DNA of 23,632 nt from JADJPL01 sp964607915 (GTDB lineage: Bacteria; Bacteroidota; Bacteroidia; Chitinophagales; Saprospiraceae): the NCBI GenBank assembly GCA_964607915.1, contig CAZSMU010000047.1:1-23632 (forward strand), in the 5' to 3' direction. Under the pieces are notes generated by a model. The model did no database searches. It saw nothing but the letters and a program-made list of their open reading frames with translations, and was not told the DNA's origin. Both the position numbers and the translations under genes were made by a program. Numbering within the stretch: position 1 is the first letter of the stretch; every line of letters starts with the position of its first letter. Below are positions 1 to 7,763 of the stretch, piece after piece.

Positions 1-24
1 ATGATTCCCCTTGCAATAAGTCTA
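1..24. repeat. Interspersed palindrome, right arm (cut by window edge)
   Basis: Positions 7-24 read CCCCTTGCAATAAGTCTA, the inverse of the family end TAGACTTGTTGCGAGGGG with two or three mismatches. The ATGATT just before it matches the sub-terminal interior of the copies at 6697 and 15011, so this is the right half of an element whose left half lies outside the window. It sits 30 bases beyond the stop codon of the leftward deacetylase-like gene. Confidence 0.75.
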
Positions 25-54
25 ATATACAAAAAAATAGCAAAAGTACAAAGC

Positions 55-1392
55 CTATTCGTCTAAAAGGTGCAGGAAGATAGGCTCCCATCCCGCCCAA
101 CCCTCGCCGGGGTGGAAAGAACTATTGTGCCAAAGGCTACAAAACGTCCCGTTTACCTCGCGGCAGCGCCCTGCCAGGCGGGAAATAAGTACCTTCGCCT
201 GCTCTGGCTCCAGCTTGAGGTATTGTTTCAGCGTCACATCCATCACATGAAGGGGCTGTACCCATAAGTCGGTTTGACGCTCCGCTGGTAGATCGTACCA
301 GGGAAAAGACCCGCTGATCCCTGCCCGGAACCCCGGCATATCGGAAAACCCCATGGAATAATCCTTCTCGAAACCCGCCGCCAACAGCCTTCGGTAGGTG
401 TTGGGCAAGGACAGCGCAAGGTAGTGCTGTCGGGTTTCCCGCACCGATCTGCCTAAAATAGATTCTATCCGATTTTTTTCTATCTCCAGCCTACCCTTTA
501 TCCGATTGCTTGCCAGCGACGGATGCAACCCCGTCCCTGCCCAGTTACCGACTTCCCTGACCAACCTACGCAGCGCTTTGTTCCTGTAAGACAAAGCAGG
601 ATCTCCCGGTCCGTAGTTTCCCAGGTGAAAAAAAAACCAAGGCTCCATACCCCGAAGCTCCAGGGCACTTCGCAGCCAGGCATAACAATCGTACGGGTCA
701 GCTTCTTTTCCCGACCATACCCGCCAGCGCAGGTGCAGGTTGGTCCAGTCTTTCGTGGCCATGTCCCGTGCCAGGGATAGCGCTTGCCGCCACCATGGCC
801 GCTGGAGGTATGCCCAGGCGATGTCCACGTCGAAGGTAGGCAGGTGCCTGTACTGCCGCTTGGGGAATTCAACCCCCGGCCAGCGCTGTCGCAATGCAGT
901 TACCAACTGCATCGCCCAGTAATCCACAAGCGGGTATTCCAGAAGTCCTGCTCTGTATTGCCAGCTATCCCGGGCCATCAGGCGTCCATACATATCGCAG
1001 TGGACATCGCCCTGGTATTCCTCGTAACGGCTCAGAAGAAAAAAACAGGAAGAAAACAGATCATGTGAAAAGGTAGTCTGGATACCCTGTCTATCCGGAA
1101 ACAGAGCCGGCCAGTGCCCCCCAGGCAGGCAAACCTCCGGCTTGAGAAGGGTGACCATGGATTCAGCCAATAACCCCGATGGCAGGATATGCAACTCGTT
1201 TCCTGCGTTCAGGGCAGTATGGCTATAGTTGATCTTTAGCCCTTCAAACGATTGGTACTCCGCTGCTGAAGTACTCAAGCGATACGGAACAGGATACAGT
1301 ACCTCAAACAGTACGCGCAGGGTGTAGGCGAGCCGGGGACTGGCGTCCAGGCTGTACACAAGCAATAGGGGGTGCATCATGCAGAGAAGCAT
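55..1392 (-). CDS. Polysaccharide deacetylase-like protein with DUF7033-type N-terminus
   Basis: This 445-residue protein resembles the Bacteroidota proteins that join an N-terminal DUF7033 region to a NodB-like polysaccharide deacetylase fold. The N-terminal part has the FFLLSRYEEY segment (about 117-126) typical of this group. The catalytic-type part starts with TFDVD (186-190), corresponding to the TFDD motif 1, and has HPSLAS further on (HxxxS-like motif 2). A WHNSSF segment lies near the C-terminus. No signal peptide is clear, so a cytoplasmic or peripheral location is possible. The family usually occurs near polysaccharide or lipopolysaccharide genes; none is visible here. The start is ATG at 1392; Met5 or Met6 could also serve. 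Substrate is unknown and activity is inferred from motifs only. Confidence 0.75.
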   Translation of the reverse strand: MLLCMMHPLLLVYSLDASPRLAYTLRVLFEVLYPVPYRLSTSAAEYQSFEGLKINYSHTALNAGNELHILPSGLLAESMVTLLKPEVCLPGGHWPALFPDRQGIQTTFSHDLFSSCFFLLSRYEEYQGDVHCDMYGRLMARDSWQYRAGLLEYPLVDYWAMQLVTALRQRWPGVEFPKRQYRHLPTFDVDIAWAYLQRPWWRQALSLARDMATKDWTNLHLRWRVWSGKEADPYDCYAWLRSALELRGMEPWFFFHLGNYGPGDPALSYRNKALRRLVREVGNWAGTGLHPSLASNRIKGRLEIEKNRIESILGRSVRETRQHYLALSLPNTYRRLLAAGFEKDYSMGFSDMPGFRAGISGSFPWYDLPAERQTDLWVQPLHVMDVTLKQYLKLEPEQAKVLISRLAGRCREVNGTFCSLWHNSSFHPGEGWAGWEPIFLHLLDE

Positions 1393-1475
1393 TTTTTCGG
1401 GCTACTCCCCGATTTGAATCCACAACTATTTCCTAAAAATCGCCACAGGTATTCAAATATATGGCTTTTTTATGG

Positions 1476-1493
1476 TAAACTTGTTGCAGAAGG
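1476..1493. repeat. Interspersed palindrome, solitary left arm
   Basis: TAAACTTGTTGCAGAAGG matches the family end TAGACTTGTTGCGAGGGG and is closest to the copy at 23438. No matching right arm follows; instead there is a weak GGGG/CCCC hairpin around 1510-1533. The arm lies in the gap between the divergent genes starting at 1392 and 1569, where their promoters must be. I see no clear TAnnTTTG box in this 176-base gap. Confidence 0.6.
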
Positions 1494-1568
1494 CTGCGTT
1501 TACATTGGCGGGGTTTTTCTCTCCCCATAATTGGCTGTATTCCATTTGTACCGAATAATATTCCTTTT

Positions 1569-2384
1569 ATGCATCGGTTTGCTTTCTACCTGGTTACGGG
1601 CCTCTTTACCCTCGCTACCGGTCAATCGGCGAGCGCCCAGCGCACTCTGCTCCTGGGCCAAAACAACTATGACCAGCAGAAAGGGTTCATCTATAAAAAA
1701 GAATTTTCCACGGATTTCCGTCTCCACACCAACGGAGCGGCTGTCGGTGTCTTTCTCGGTACCATCCATTCCTATAACCGAACCTCGCTGATTTATGCAG
1801 GCATAGGGGAATTGAAGCACCCCCAGGAAGTACGGCAGAACAGAGGGCTGCCTTTCGGGGCCGGGGCCGGGTTCAGAGGGTATATTTTCGGCAAACAAAA
1901 CAACTTTATCGCCCTGCGCGGGGGGATTGGAGAAAAACGCTACCTGTCTGAAAAAGGAAGGCGCAAAGGAGTTGCTCTTGCCGTAAGTTATGAGGGAGGC
2001 CCTACTCTGGGTGTTCTGAAACCCTACTACCTCTTGTTGCGCGTTCAGCCAGAGAATTTTTCCCAAAGTTATTTTCGCAGCGAAAAATATTCTCCGGACA
2101 ACGAAGACCGATTCTTGAGTTTCGAAAAAATATTTGGCGCCGATTCCTTTTTTCAGGGTATCGGCGAAATAGGCCTGCGCCCCGGGGTACATGCCAAAGC
2201 CTCTGTACACGTGGACTGGGGCTCTTATGACGAGTTTATCAAAGGTATGGAAGCAGGAGTGATGGCCGATATGTTTTTCCAAAGCATACCCATTCTCGTA
2301 GAGAGTCCATCCGTACCGGAACTACGCAACAAAGCGGCTTTTATCAATCTTTTTGTAAGTTTGCAGTTCGGAAAACGCTCCTGA
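1569..2384 (+). CDS. Exported protein, probable outer-membrane beta-barrel
   Basis: This 271-residue protein is not assigned to a named family. It begins with a clear signal peptide (residues 1-23, hydrophobic core then ASA|Q, cut probably before Gln24). The mature part alternates hydrophobic and polar residues, is rich in Gly, Tyr and Phe (for example [12 protein letters not shown]) and ends in an amphipathic strand [13 protein letters not shown], which is what a small beta-barrel outer-membrane protein looks like. It lies upstream of lipA on the same strand with a 118-base gap, so co-transcription is possible. No enzymatic motif is visible. The barrel assignment rests on composition and the terminal strand, not on a recognised domain. 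Confidence 0.7.
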   Translation: MHRFAFYLVTGLFTLATGQSASAQRTLLLGQNNYDQQKGFIYKKEFSTDFRLHTNGAAVGVFLGTIHSYNRTSLIYAGIGELKHPQEVRQNRGLPFGAGAGFRGYIFGKQNNFIALRGGIGEKRYLSEKGRRKGVALAVSYEGGPTLGVLKPYYLLLRVQPENFSQSYFRSEKYSPDNEDRFLSFEKIFGADSFFQGIGEIGLRPGVHAKASVHVDWGSYDEFIKGMEAGVMADMFFQSIPILVESPSVPELRNKAAFINLFVSLQFGKRS

Positions 2385-2502
2385 TACCGAGCGTAATTCA
2401 AAGCGTTGCGTCCCTGGGATCCCTTTCGGATGCTTGGTAAATCGCGACCTTCTGGATTATACCTCCCGATATCCTGCTTTTTCAGACCAATACCGCACAT
2501 CC

Positions 2503-3378
2503 ATGATCGAGTTACCTCTCGCCGATACCCAGGCTACCCCCAACCGTCGCAAGCCCGACTGGCTGCGAGTCAAGCTTCCTATGGGGGAAAACTATAAAAT
2601 GGTCCGCTCCTTGGTGGACCAGTACAAACTCCATACGATATGTCAAAGTGGTAACTGCCCAAATATGGGCGAATGTTGGGGGGAAGGTACCGCTACTTTC
2701 ATGATTCTCGGCAATACCTGTACGCGTTCCTGCTCATTTTGCGCCGTAAAAACCGGCCGACCAAATGAATACGATGAAGATGAGCCCCGTCGGGTGGCCG
2801 AAGCCATCTTTCTGATGCGCGTCAAACACGCGGTCATCACCTCCGTCAACCGCGACGAACTCGCCGACCGGGGTGCGGAAATTTGGTTCCAAACCGTCCG
2901 GGCAGTCAAAGAATCCTCCCCCGCAACGACGATAGAGACGCTGATACCCGATGTCAAGGCTACCTGGTCAGCACTGGAACGCATGATCAGCGCCGGCCAG
3001 GAAGTAGTCTCCCACAATATGGAAACGGTAGAGCGCTTGTACCGAAAGGTTAGGCCCCAGGCGAAGTACACGCGTAGTCTCGAACAAATCCAGCGCACGA
3101 AAGCCTTTGGCAAACGCACCAAATCGGGAATTATGGTCGGCCTCGGTGAAACCCCTGACGAGGTCTTCCGCACCATGGAAGACCTGAGGCAGCATGGCTG
3201 CGATGTATTGACCATCGGACAGTACCTACAGCCCACCAAAATGCACCTGGAGGTAGCCGAATTTGTACATCCCGATACGTTTGCCCTGTATAGAGAGAAG
3301 GGTCTCCAACTGGGCTTTGCCTTTGTCGAAAGCGGCCCGCTCGTGCGCTCCTCCTACCACGCAGAGCGGCATCTTTAA
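2503..3378 (+). CDS. lipA: Lipoyl synthase (radical SAM)
   Basis: LipA inserts two sulfurs into protein-bound octanoyl groups to make lipoyl cofactor, needed by 2-oxoacid dehydrogenases such as the one whose E1 (sucA) lies at 20.7 kb. With the ATG at 2503 the protein has 291 residues, normal for the family. The auxiliary cluster cysteines are in C47-x4-C52-x5-C58, the radical SAM cluster in C73-x3-C77-x2-C80, and the C-terminal RSSYHA motif carries the serine ligand of the auxiliary cluster. A reading frame continues upstream to a TTG at 2434, but the Met at 2503 fits the usual N-terminus. The stop is only 7 bases from the stop of the converging phosphatase homologue. Confidence 0.97.
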   Translation: MIELPLADTQATPNRRKPDWLRVKLPMGENYKMVRSLVDQYKLHTICQSGNCPNMGECWGEGTATFMILGNTCTRSCSFCAVKTGRPNEYDEDEPRRVAEAIFLMRVKHAVITSVNRDELADRGAEIWFQTVRAVKESSPATTIETLIPDVKATWSALERMISAGQEVVSHNMETVERLYRKVRPQAKYTRSLEQIQRTKAFGKRTKSGIMVGLGETPDEVFRTMEDLRQHGCDVLTIGQYLQPTKMHLEVAEFVHPDTFALYREKGLQLGFAFVESGPLVRSSYHAERHL

Positions 3379-3385
3379 AGCGGGA

Positions 3386-4489
3386 TTACTCCCATCCCAG
3401 GGCTCTGCGAATGAATTTGTGGATGGCCACATTCTCGTACATCCCTGAAAACCATTCCGACCCCGGACCATAGGCGAATACCGGCAGCATGATGGCCGTT
3501 GGCCTACCGGTATTGAACTCCGTCAGCAGTGTGTCCATTTGAGAGCCCGGATTGATCGCAAACCCTCCTTGTTCATGCCCGGAGGTCACGACGAGCAAGG
3601 TCTCTCCGTCTTCCTCTGCAAAATCGAGCAGTGCCCCCAGGATACGGTCGAAGGCCAGCATATCGGATACCAACTGCTGCGACTGATCACCGCCCGACAG
3701 GTGCGCCTGATCCAGTCCAACCACCAGCAGAAATCCCTTGCTGTTGTGTTTTTTCAAAAATAAGGCAGCGAGCCTTACCGCTGCCATATAGTTTTCAGCG
3801 GCGTGAAACCAGGTAGTATCCGTTCCTTCCGACAAGAAGAACACCGCGTTTTTTTTCAGGTCGAGGGTGATTTTGGGAAACTCGACGCTCGCGTAATCCG
3901 ACACCTGATAGCCTTTTTCCTGAAATTTTTCGACGAGGCTTTCCGCGCCCTTCCCTGTAAAGTATTGCCGTCCTCCTCCCATCAACAAATCCATTTCAAT
4001 CCCGAGATAAGCTCTGGCTGCCTGCGCCCGATCTGAAAAATCCTGGACGCCCCCTAGAAAAGCCAGTGGGAAAGCATCTGTCAAGTCCATATTGACAAAA
4101 AGACCGGTAGCCATGCCGCGGGATTCCGCTTCTTGAATCAGGGTACGCGCCTGCTTTTTTCCGTGTGGCGCCCACACCCTACCCACATTCGTTTTATGCC
4201 CGGAGGCCAGCATGGTGGCCGAAGCCACCGGATCAGTACTCAAGTTGTCCAAAGTATAGGCCTTCTGGAGTCCGGTCACCGGAAAGCGCTCTAACTCCAG
4301 GTGGTTATGGTTGCTGTAGATGGCTGCCGAGATTTGAGAAAGCCCCATCCCTTCCCCAACGAATAAAATGACATTTCTGGCATTTCGCTTTGTATTCGCA
4401 GGTTCAGATGCCTGCCCCCACAACCATGTGGGCGCCAGCAGTAGCGTCGCTATTCCATACCTAATCCAAATAAGTCGTCTTTTTTGCAT
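3386..4489 (-). CDS. Alkaline phosphatase homologue, catalytic residues lost (probable pseudo-enzyme)
   Basis: This 367-residue protein has the whole alkaline phosphatase fold pattern but not its active site. It starts with a signal peptide (MQKRRL, hydrophobic core, then WGQA). NVILFVGEGMG replaces the usual DGMG Asp with Glu46. STDPVASAT has Pro87 where the nucleophilic Ser of TDSAxSAT should be (codon 4229-4231 is CCG). VVGLDQAH replaces the VEGxxID metal motif. SGHEQGG replaces ADHETGG, losing Asp but keeping His305. FNTGRP replaces the HTG His with Asn326. The LTDAFPLAF Thr is kept, and the C-terminal FAYGPGSEWFSGMYEN is very well preserved. The reading frame is intact, which suggests selection for a non-catalytic role such as binding; this is inference. 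A GTG at 4540 would start inside a repeat arm, so the ATG at 4489 is preferred. Confidence 0.88.
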   Translation of the reverse strand: MQKRRLIWIRYGIATLLLAPTWLWGQASEPANTKRNARNVILFVGEGMGLSQISAAIYSNHNHLELERFPVTGLQKAYTLDNLSTDPVASATMLASGHKTNVGRVWAPHGKKQARTLIQEAESRGMATGLFVNMDLTDAFPLAFLGGVQDFSDRAQAARAYLGIEMDLLMGGGRQYFTGKGAESLVEKFQEKGYQVSDYASVEFPKITLDLKKNAVFFLSEGTDTTWFHAAENYMAAVRLAALFLKKHNSKGFLLVVGLDQAHLSGGDQSQQLVSDMLAFDRILGALLDFAEEDGETLLVVTSGHEQGGFAINPGSQMDTLLTEFNTGRPTAIMLPVFAYGPGSEWFSGMYENVAIHKFIRRALGWE

Positions 4490-4505
4490 GCGCGTTATGA
4501 TTAAA

Positions 4506-4523
4506 TAGACTTGTCGCGAGGGG
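4506..4523. repeat. Interspersed palindrome, solitary left arm
   Basis: TAGACTTGTCGCGAGGGG differs from the family end by one base. No right arm is found before the dprA stop at 4564. It lies just upstream of the phosphatase homologue's start (4489), so it would fall in its leader or promoter. Confidence 0.75.
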
Positions 4524-4563
4524 TTAAACGGTATTGGCACCTTCGTGTTATGGTGACTGCATC

Positions 4564-5664
4564 CTATTTTAATAGTGCGTAGCGCTTCCCGGGCAGCGCT
4601 CGGACGACAGCGTAAAGCTCCAGTTCGAGCAGGCGGGAGGTCAACTTGCCCGGAGTCAGCCCGGTGGCGTACGCCAGTTGGTCAAAGCTGATATCTTCCA
4701 TCTCCTGCAGCACTTTGACTATTTCCCGATCTTCCTCCTCAAGTTCGGGGAAGAGTTGTTGCTGTACCGCCTTTCCCGGGTTTTCCGCATCGTTCCAGCC
4801 CATCAGCTCCACGAGGTCGGTAGCGGTTTCCAGCAATGCGGCCCGATTTGACTTGATCAGGTAATTACAGCCCGCAGACAACTCGTCGCCTACCCGGCCG
4901 GGAACGGCAAAAACATCTTTATGGTACTCATTGGCGAACTGCGCCGTAATCATGGAGCCTCCCCGAGCAGCCGTTTCCACGACGACCAGGGCGTCGCACA
5001 GCCCCGCGACAATCCGATTGCGCATCGGGAAATGCTCTCGTTCAACTTCCGTTTCGTACAGGTACTCCGTCACCAGTCCCCCTTGTTCCAGCATCCTCCC
5101 GGCGACCTGCGAATGCGCAGAGGGATAAACCGTACCCAGACCATGTGCGAGAACACCGACCGTTTGCAATCCGGCACTCAGCGCTGCACGGTGTGCACAA
5201 ACGTCTATTCCATACGCCAAACCACTTACAATCAAGGGGGCATACACACCCAGCGACTGTACTAACTCTTCGCAGAACGCCATTCCCCGCCCCGTAGGCT
5301 TACGCGTGCCGATGACTCCGACGCTTCGCAGGGGGTTGAGGTCTGGCTCACCGCGTATGTACAGCATCAGTGGGCTATCAGCTATATGTCGCAACCGCTC
5401 CGGATACGCCGGATCCGTCGTGAAAACCCCTCTAACCCCTGCGCGCTCCATCAGGCGTAGCTGTCGCTCGGCTTGCTCCAGTGCATGGGAAGCGCGGATG
5501 GCCTCTATAATCCCCGCCCCAATACCCGGGATTCTCTCCAGTTCCCTCTTCCTCGCCTTGAAGACCCCTTCCGGGGAGCCGATATGCCGCAGCAAATGTT
5601 TTGCCAGCACGGGCCCCACCTTCGGCACCTGAGTGAGTGCAATCTTGAATAATAAATCTTCCAT
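4564..5664 (-). CDS. dprA: DNA-processing protein DprA
   Basis: DprA protects incoming single-stranded DNA and loads RecA during natural transformation. With the ATG at 5664 the protein has 366 residues, typical for the full three-part form. Residues 1-60 contain helix-hairpin-helix segments (VPKVGPVLAKHLL, IPGIGAGI). The Rossmann-like core follows, with GTRKPTGRG (119-127), SGLAYGIDVCAHRAAL (147-162), LAHGLGTVYPSAH (172-184), PMRNRIVAGL (213-222) and ARGGSMITAQFA (233-244). A C-terminal winged-helix segment ends at GKRYALLK. The frame runs upstream to 5799, but that extension crosses a palindromic sequence and has no family resemblance. It is followed after 74 bases by the phosphatase homologue on the same strand, with no functional link visible. 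Confidence 0.95.
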   Translation of the reverse strand: MEDLLFKIALTQVPKVGPVLAKHLLRHIGSPEGVFKARKRELERIPGIGAGIIEAIRASHALEQAERQLRLMERAGVRGVFTTDPAYPERLRHIADSPLMLYIRGEPDLNPLRSVGVIGTRKPTGRGMAFCEELVQSLGVYAPLIVSGLAYGIDVCAHRAALSAGLQTVGVLAHGLGTVYPSAHSQVAGRMLEQGGLVTEYLYETEVEREHFPMRNRIVAGLCDALVVVETAARGGSMITAQFANEYHKDVFAVPGRVGDELSAGCNYLIKSNRAALLETATDLVELMGWNDAENPGKAVQQQLFPELEEEDREIVKVLQEMEDISFDQLAYATGLTPGKLTSRLLELELYAVVRALPGKRYALLK

Positions 5665-5748
5665 CCCTACTACAACTAGCATTTGTAATCCCTTACTTTG
5701 CAGGGCGAGCTCTACAGGAGTTGCGTTTAAAATACTTCTTCCAGGGGC

Positions 5749-5820
5749 GTACTTCAAAGTGTCGCAGCAATGGTGTAGCCCTCGGATGTTTTCCAGCAAG
5801 CTAGCGACATTTTGAAGTAC
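5749..5820. repeat. Inverted repeat upstream of dprA
   Basis: GTACTTCAAAGTGTC at 5749-5763 is repeated in inverse orientation at 5806-5820 (GACATTTTGAAGTAC) with 14 of 15 positions matching and 42 bases between. The ends do not match the TAGACTTG family. It lies 85-156 bases upstream of the chosen dprA start. Confidence 0.65.
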
Positions 5821-5830
5821 ATCCTTCTTT

Positions 5831-5875
5831 TAGACACCAAGATGAAGATATTTTTGACCCCTCGTAACAAGTCTA
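5831..5875. repeat. Interspersed palindrome, right arm with possibly shortened left side
   Basis: GACCCCTCGTAACAAGTCTA (5856-5875) is the right end of the family. TTTTT just before it matches the interior of the copy at 6697. A TAGAC at 5831 may be the remnant of the left end, which would make this a 45-base internally deleted copy; only the right arm is certain. Confidence 0.6.
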
Positions 5876-6015
5876 ATGTAAAAATTATTTTGAAACACAG
5901 CTTAAAATAAAATTTTGTTTCAGATATATCAGCTCGGCTTATCCCACAAAACCAGAGAGCTATACCCCAAATTTTAACGATTCCCTGAAGGAAACCGGGC
6001 ATATTTCGCGTTATT

Positions 6016-6153
6016 AGCCTTGTTGTGGGGAACCCGTTGAGGAGTGAATCGCCCACGCGGCACCTTTTTTCGCTTATCTAACCAGCTTAGACTCCCCCAA
6101 AAAGCCTTCGTATAGACCTTTTCCTTCTTACCCGACCCCTTACAACAAGTCTA
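6016..6153. repeat. Interspersed palindrome, complete long copy
   Basis: The left end TAGCCTTGTTGTGGGG (from about 6015) and the right end CCCCTTACAACAAGTCTA (6136-6153) are inverse copies of each other with few differences. At about 138 bases it is one of the two long copies. It ends 21 bases before the start codon of the SH3 protein, so it lies in that gene's leader or promoter. Confidence 0.75.
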
Positions 6154-6174
6154 TTCACTAAAAAGAATCTTAGT

Positions 6175-6693
6175 ATGGCCAGCGAACCCAAAAGAACCTC
6201 CGCCAAAATTGAAGTCTTTATTATCGGTGCCTTTTTTTTGATTTTCACCTTTTGGGCATTCAACAAATGTTCAAATACCCGCTCCCTCGCAAAGCAAAAG
6301 GCAGAAAAAGAGCGCTTGTTTAAAGAGCAGGAAGACAGCATTAAACTGCTCCTACAACAAAAAGGCCGACCCAAAGCGGATAACCCCGCTCCCGGCCCTG
6401 TCCCCTCTGCCGGGTTGCCCGACAAGTCCGCCTACTCTAAACTGTATGTCTCGATTGGCGGACTGAAAATGCGGCGGGCACCAGAGCTCAACGCAGAGGT
6501 CATAGACGAATTTGAACTTTTTGAAGAAGTGTTTTTCTTGAATGAGGTGACGGACTTTACCCAGGAAATAAACCTGGGAAAACAAGTCGTCAATGAACCC
6601 TGGATTAAAGTACAGTCCAAACAGGGTCGCGCCGGATGGGTGTATGGGGCCGGCGTACACTACTACAAGAAAAAACACCCGGGTGCGGATTGA
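6175..6693 (+). CDS. Membrane-anchored SH3-domain protein
   Basis: This 172-residue protein has a single N-terminal membrane segment (about 11-29), a charged helical stretch likely to be coiled coil (38-62), a Pro-rich linker (66-80), and a C-terminal bacterial SH3-type domain (about 89-162). The SH3 part shows the typical LKMRRAPELNAEVIDEF opening and the closing WIKVQSKQGRAGWVYG. Such domains in bacteria usually bind peptidoglycan or proteins at the envelope. The topology implies that the SH3 domain faces the periplasm. It converges with another envelope protein, the glucosaminidase-like gene, but they are not an operon. The exact partner is unknown. Confidence 0.85.
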   Translation: MASEPKRTSAKIEVFIIGAFFLIFTFWAFNKCSNTRSLAKQKAEKERLFKEQEDSIKLLLQQKGRPKADNPAPGPVPSAGLPDKSAYSKLYVSIGGLKMRRAPELNAEVIDEFELFEEVFFLNEVTDFTQEINLGKQVVNEPWIKVQSKQGRAGWVYGAGVHYYKKKHPGAD

Positions 6694-6696
6694 CAA

Positions 6697-6861
6697 TAGA
6701 CTTGTTGCGAGGGGTCAGCGAGGTGGGAAAAAAGAGTCATTTTCTTTCCACGCGAAGGCTTTTTGTGGGAGTATAGCCCAGCTATATGACCACAAAAAGG
6801 CGTAGTGTGGGAAGAAAAGGGCCTTTTTGACCCCTCGATGATCCCCCTCGCAACAAGTCTG
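6697..6861. repeat. Interspersed palindrome, best-preserved copy with nested hairpin
   Basis: The terminal 17 bases AGACTTGTTGCGAGGGG (6698-6714) recur exactly in inverse at 6844-6860. The interior continues to pair: TTTTCTTTCCAC near 6740 with GTGGGAAGAAAA near 6807, then CTTTTTGTGG (6759-6768) with CCACAAAAAG (6790-6799), and TATAG with CTATA around the central loop at 6777-6781. The whole 165 bases could fold as one long hairpin. It begins 3 bases after the stop of the SH3 gene and separates two convergent genes, so it could act as a two-way terminator. Confidence 0.9.
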
Positions 6862-6883
6862 ATAGATAGCCTGGATACGCTTC

Positions 6884-7591
6884 TTAATCCTGGCGATCGA
6901 GATCATAGGTTTGAATCACCTCCAGTACCTGGAGGGAGTAATTGGGTATGGGTGCGAAGCCTTCTTTCTCCAGATACAACGCCCAGGCTGAAAAGTCTTT
7001 CCCTGCCAACGTGCGCGTACCCGAATATTTGCCGGTAGTCAAATACAGGCTGTGGTCGCGGAAACTCATCCAGGCCGTCTCGTAGTAGCGATAGCACTTC
7101 CCGGCAATATCCCCTCGCTCCCCCTGCCAGTCCTGCGTGCAGGGCAACCCGAAGAAATTCAGGCCTTTCTGAACCAGTTCCGACTCCCCGGCCTGGCTGA
7201 TAAGCAGCGCGTTTCCCAAGATGATGGATGCTGGTATCCCAAATTTGTTTTGCTCCTCAAGGGCAACGCGGCGGAAGCGATTGAGGAATGCCTCCCGGAT
7301 AGATGCTTCCACACGGGCAAGCGACTGCGTAGCCTCCATCCCTCCCGCAGAAGCGAATGGCTTGATTTCCATCCGATCCACCTTTTTTGCAACCGGCGGG
7401 GAGAACATATCGGTCAGACGCTCCACGAAATTCCTTTTTGGAACCCGGGGAAGATCCGGTTGGGAGGTTTCTGCTTTACCCTTCACATTCATCTCTACAC
7501 TCAATTCCTTTCGAAAAACGATGAACAACAACAGAGCGGCAATCGCCAACTTGAACCAGTTCTCCCGAATGAATACCAGCACGCTGCCCAT
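6884..7591 (-). CDS. Membrane-anchored glucosaminidase-like protein lacking the usual catalytic Glu
   Basis: This 235-residue protein has an N-terminal membrane segment (about 13-27), a linker of about 65 residues, and a C-terminal domain resembling N-acetylglucosaminidases of the GH73/lysozyme-like type that cut peptidoglycan glycan strands. The pattern QNKFGIPASIILGNALL (114-130) followed by LNFFGLPC (144-151) matches the usual YGIPASITLAQAILES...NNLFGI. The conserved Glu of that motif, the general acid, is Ile131 here (codon 7199-7201 reads ATC). Glu136, five residues on, is the nearest acid. It may be a non-catalytic wall-binding protein or may use another residue; both are inference. The frame is intact. 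The start is ATG at 7591. Confidence 0.8.
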   Translation of the reverse strand: MGSVLVFIRENWFKLAIAALLLFIVFRKELSVEMNVKGKAETSQPDLPRVPKRNFVERLTDMFSPPVAKKVDRMEIKPFASAGGMEATQSLARVEASIREAFLNRFRRVALEEQNKFGIPASIILGNALLISQAGESELVQKGLNFFGLPCTQDWQGERGDIAGKCYRYYETAWMSFRDHSLYLTTGKYSGTRTLAGKDFSAWALYLEKEGFAPIPNYSLQVLEVIQTYDLDRQD

Positions 7592-7632
7592 TTTCCTTTA
7601 TATTTTCGCGTTACTCCATTCTTGTTTTTTAT

Positions 7633-7712
7633 CAGGCTTGTTACACGGGGAATCCTCGAGGAGGCAAAAAGGGTCATTTTTTCCCTCCCCCCTGACTCCG
7701 CGCAACAAATCT
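7633..7712. repeat. Interspersed palindrome, complete short copy
   Basis: The left end AGGCTTGTTACACGGGG (7634-7650) and the right end CTCCGCGCAACAAATCTA (7695-7712) are diverged inverse copies of the family end. The interior GGAGGCAAAAAGG (from about 7660) pairs with TTTTTTCCCTCC (around 7678-7688). It lies between two leftward genes, upstream of the glucosaminidase-like gene and beyond the stop of the cystathionine enzyme gene. The T-rich arms could terminate transcription. Confidence 0.75.
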
Positions 7713-7763
7713 ACTACGCAAATATATAAAACAATTTGTTTGTTTTTTATTTTTTAAAACTTT

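Larger units (their letters stand above)
5665..6174. other. Gene-free stretch of 510 bases between divergent genes
   Basis: This gap separates dprA (leftward) from the SH3 protein (rightward). It holds a 72-base inverted repeat (5749-5820), a short or half copy of the interspersed palindrome (to 5875), a small stem TGAAACA/TGTTTCA at 5891-5922, and a complete long palindrome copy (6016-6153). Open frames crossing it, including one of 100 codons at 5754-6056, read through these repeats and look non-coding. It must contain the promoters of both genes; I could not identify a convincing box for either. Confidence 0.7.

Noticed and set aside
498..1076. Several open frames on both strands inside the deacetylase-like gene
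   Set aside because: They are overlapping frames of a gene with clear motifs, with no signal, domain or spacing of their own.
1500..2282. Leftward open frame of 260 codons opposite the barrel-like protein gene
   Set aside because: The rightward frame has a convincing signal peptide and barrel-like pattern; the opposite one has neither and looks like an antisense shadow.
5891..5922. TGAAACA/TGTTTCA stem in the long gap
   Set aside because: Seven pairs around an AT-rich 18-base loop is expected by chance in such sequence; noted but not called.
5754..6056. Leftward open frame of 100 codons in the long intergenic gap
   Set aside because: It reads through the inverted repeat upstream of dprA and a repeat arm, has no recognisable domain, and its composition is that of translated non-coding sequence.
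7052..7757. Rightward open frames of 178-225 codons opposite the glucosaminidase-like gene
   Set aside because: They run into the repeat at 7633-7712 and have no domain features; the opposite strand has a membrane anchor and a recognisable fold pattern.
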